This document shows, in pieces, positions 62,317-64,000 of a DNA stretch of 64,000 bases (position 1 is its first letter; each line of letters opens with the position of its first letter). This stretch comes from Streptomyces sp. 135 (GTDB lineage Bacteria > Actinomycetota > Actinomycetes > Streptomycetales > Streptomycetaceae), in the NCBI RefSeq assembly GCF_020026305.1, contig NZ_CP075691.1:3472001-3536000 (forward strand), in the 5' to 3' direction. The position numbers and the translations under genes are program-made. The notes beneath the pieces are model-generated. The model was not told the DNA's origin. It did not search any database and was given only the letters and a program-made list of their open reading frames with translations.

Positions 62317-63075
62317 ATGCGTCACCACCTGCGCCTGCGCCGCACCGCCATCGCCGCCGTCTGCCTCGCCACCGCCGCGACGGCCGGACTCACCGCCTGC
62401 GGCAGTGAGAACGACAAGGCCGGCGCGGGCGAGAAGGGGCCCTTCGCGGGCATGTCCGGCGGCGAGATCGCCGAGAAGGCCGTCGACGCGACCTCGGGCG
62501 CCAAGTCCCTGAGCATCAAGGGCGACGTCACGGACGAGGCGTCCGGGCTGATCTCGCTCGACATGGCCATGGACACCAAGGGCAAGTGCGCGGGCACCAT
62601 GGGCATGAACAAAGAGGGTTCGATCGAGCTGATCGTCCCGGGCAAGACCGTCTACATGAAGTACGACGAGAAGTTGCTGCGCGCCCAGACCAAGGGGGAG
62701 CCCAAGGCCGACGTACAGGCCGCGGTGGACATGATGGCCGACCGCTGGGTGAAGACGAAGGCGACGAGCGCCGACGCCAAGGAGATCGCCGGGTTCTGCG
62801 ACCTCGACGTCCTGCTCGCCGACTTCAAGGGCACCAAGTCCGCGGCCCGCAGGGGCGGTACGACCACGGTCGACGGCACACCCGCGATCAAGCTGACGGA
62901 GAGCGACGGCAAGACGAAGTACACCCTCTACGTCGCCACCGAGGGCAAGCCGTACCTGCTGAAGGTCGACACGAAGGAGGGCGGCAAGACCGAGTCCCTG
63001 GCGTTCGGCGACTACGAGAAGCCGGTGAAGACGACGCCGCCGACCGGCGACGTCCTCGACCTCGACAAGCTGTGA
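62317..63075 (+). CDS. LppX/LprAFG-like lipoprotein
   Basis: A 252-residue lipoprotein. The signal peptide ends in lipobox GLTAC (Cys about 28). The mature region has the half-barrel pattern of LppX/LprG-type lipid carriers: ATSGAKSLSIKGDVTDEASG, VYMKYDEKLLRAQTKG, DGTPAIKLTESDGKTKYTLY and GKPYLLKVDTKE. Such proteins move lipids or glycolipids outside the membrane in actinobacteria. GGGGGGA lies four bases before the ATG. A direct-repeat promoter lies upstream. It is convergent with the GNAT gene, one base apart. Confidence 0.85.
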   Translation: MRHHLRLRRTAIAAVCLATAATAGLTACGSENDKAGAGEKGPFAGMSGGEIAEKAVDATSGAKSLSIKGDVTDEASGLISLDMAMDTKGKCAGTMGMNKEGSIELIVPGKTVYMKYDEKLLRAQTKGEPKADVQAAVDMMADRWVKTKATSADAKEIAGFCDLDVLLADFKGTKSAARRGGTTTVDGTPAIKLTESDGKTKYTLYVATEGKPYLLKVDTKEGGKTESLAFGDYEKPVKTTPPTGDVLDLDKL

Positions 63076-63076
63076 G

Positions 63077-63823
63077 TCACAGTGTGTGCCGGACCCACAC
63101 GTTCGGTTCGACGTACACGCCGTAGCCGCGCTCCGGCTCGCAGTGCACCGGCACCAGCGCGCCCTTCACCTCGACGGGCCCCTCCTTGTCGAAGGGCAGC
63201 CCGGTCCACTCGCGCCACTGCGCGGTGGACCCGGACACCGTCATGGAGGCGTGCGCGACCTTCTCGATGACGCCGCCCGCGCGGACGTGCACCCGCAGCC
63301 ACGGGTCGTGGGGCAGGCCGTCCTCGCGCGTGCGGTGGGCGTACTCGTCGATGGGCGTCGCCGGTTCGAGGTGCTTGGCGTTGGGGCGTACGGGCGCGAC
63401 GACCTCGCGGAAGCCGCGGGCGCGGGCGTTGTCCCGCATCGCGGCGAGCATCCGGGCGGAGACGCCCTTGCCGCGCGCCGCCTCGTCGACGGTTATCTCG
63501 ATGGCGCTGACCGTGTCCGGCTCCTTGCCGTGCCGCAGGTCGGAGAAGGCCCACAGCAGGACCTGGTCCCAGCCGCCGTCGGGCAGCGCGGGCTCCCCGC
63601 GGGGGCGCAGGGCGAGCGGCACGCTGAAGGCGCGGGCCACGACCTTGGTGCTGTCCTCGTCCGTGGCGACGAGGACGTACTCGGGGAGGTCCGCCACGAT
63701 GCGGCCGATCAGTGACCAGCCGACCGGGTCGTGGAGGATGAACTCCGGCCAGTCCTCGGCCATGCTCCAGAGGGGGCCCGCGAGTTCGGGGCGCTCGGCG
63801 AGGGTGGTGATCTTGAGGTCCAT
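63077..63823 (-). CDS. GNAT-family N-acetyltransferase
   Basis: A 248-residue acetyltransferase-like protein. The acetyl-CoA region is visible as SAIEITVDEAARGKGVSARMLAAM, where the RGKGVS loop binds the pyrophosphate of CoA. The C-terminal half (WLRVHVRAGGVIEKVAHASM, WREWTGLPFDKEG) is an extension found in a Streptomyces subfamily. The ATG at 63823 is the best start. The acceptor substrate is unknown. Confidence 0.85.
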   Translation of the reverse strand: MDLKITTLAERPELAGPLWSMAEDWPEFILHDPVGWSLIGRIVADLPEYVLVATDEDSTKVVARAFSVPLALRPRGEPALPDGGWDQVLLWAFSDLRHGKEPDTVSAIEITVDEAARGKGVSARMLAAMRDNARARGFREVVAPVRPNAKHLEPATPIDEYAHRTREDGLPHDPWLRVHVRAGGVIEKVAHASMTVSGSTAQWREWTGLPFDKEGPVEVKGALVPVHCEPERGYGVYVEPNVWVRHTL

Positions 63824-63966
63824 GCGCCGCACGGTACGCGTCCCGCGGGGTGGGCGGAATTGGGTTTCCGGTGGGGTGGCTTCGGGGTGGCTTCGGGGCC
63901 GTTTTTGCGGGGTGGCGTCTGCGGGGGGCTCTTCGGGGCCGTCTGCGGGTTCGTCTTGGGCTGGTC

Positions 63967-63986
63967 GCGCAGTTCCCCGCGCCCCT
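63967..63986 (+). repeat. Dispersed 20-bp repeat, single copy at window end
   Basis: Exact copy of GCGCAGTTCCCCGCGCCCCT, with the same flank GGCTGGTC as the copy at 39587. The 130 bases before it, back to the GNAT start, show no gene. Confidence 0.85.
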
Positions 63987-64000
63987 TTCAGGGCCGCTTC

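Overview
The window is typical Streptomyces chromosome. G+C is very high, third codon positions are almost all G or C, GTG and TTG starts are common, and several marker features are present: the tRNA-Leu(UAA) gene bldA, an XRE/DUF5753 plus DUF397 plus anti-sigma-type ATP-binding trio, two Rpf/LysM cell-wall hydrolases, and the dispersed 20-bp repeat GCGCAGTTCCCCGCGCCCCT. No rRNA, CRISPR array, prophage or transposase was seen.

Left part (1-18.3 kb). A cut-off PIN toxin, a regulatory trio, and a divergent MFS exporter/TetR pair with two palindromic operators come first. The histidine-utilisation operon follows on the minus strand: hutU, an M20 amidohydrolase, hutF and hutI, with four-base overlaps between the first three. 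No hutG is present, so the M20 enzyme is the best candidate for N-formylglutamate deformylase. Then come a frame-broken PLP decarboxylase-like gene, an APC permease, a TetR/SDR pair, and an RpiR regulator beside an NCS1 permease.

Accessory island (17.65-26.8 kb). A TetR regulator faces an eight-kilobase run of plus-strand genes across three copies of a CCAACTAGTTGG operator. The run encodes a P-loop kinase-like protein, a flavodoxin, two SnoaL/NTF2-like proteins, an EamA exporter, an FAD monooxygenase, an AvrD-family protein, a KAS III, an ACP and an HAD-IB phosphatase, and ends in a strong terminator. I read this as a small biosynthetic cluster for an AvrD-type acyl-sugar lipid (syringolide-like), possibly a signalling molecule. 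It is the most interesting system here.

Middle (27-46 kb). Cystathionine beta-synthase, an SGNH hydrolase, a thiolase, a Bax-inhibitor-1 protein, a 4-hydroxybenzoate module (AAHS transporter, PobA, tandem IclR regulator), bldA, a MacB/FtsX-type ABC exporter, a cyclopropane-fatty-acid synthase homologue, and a type II NADH dehydrogenase with a Rex-like box far upstream.

Right part (46-64 kb). The conserved block ppx/DUF501/ftsB-like/eno is followed by two Rpf proteins, the first behind a c-di-AMP (ydaO) riboswitch. Next are a P450, a P-loop ATPase with Sel1/TPR repeats paired with a small protein carrying an amyloid-signalling-like motif, MazG, a SurA-like lipoprotein, a Ser/Thr kinase, a frame-broken N6-DNA methylase, an LppX-like lipoprotein and a GNAT acetyltransferase. 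Several genes carry apparent single-base frameshifts, which may be real decay or assembly errors.
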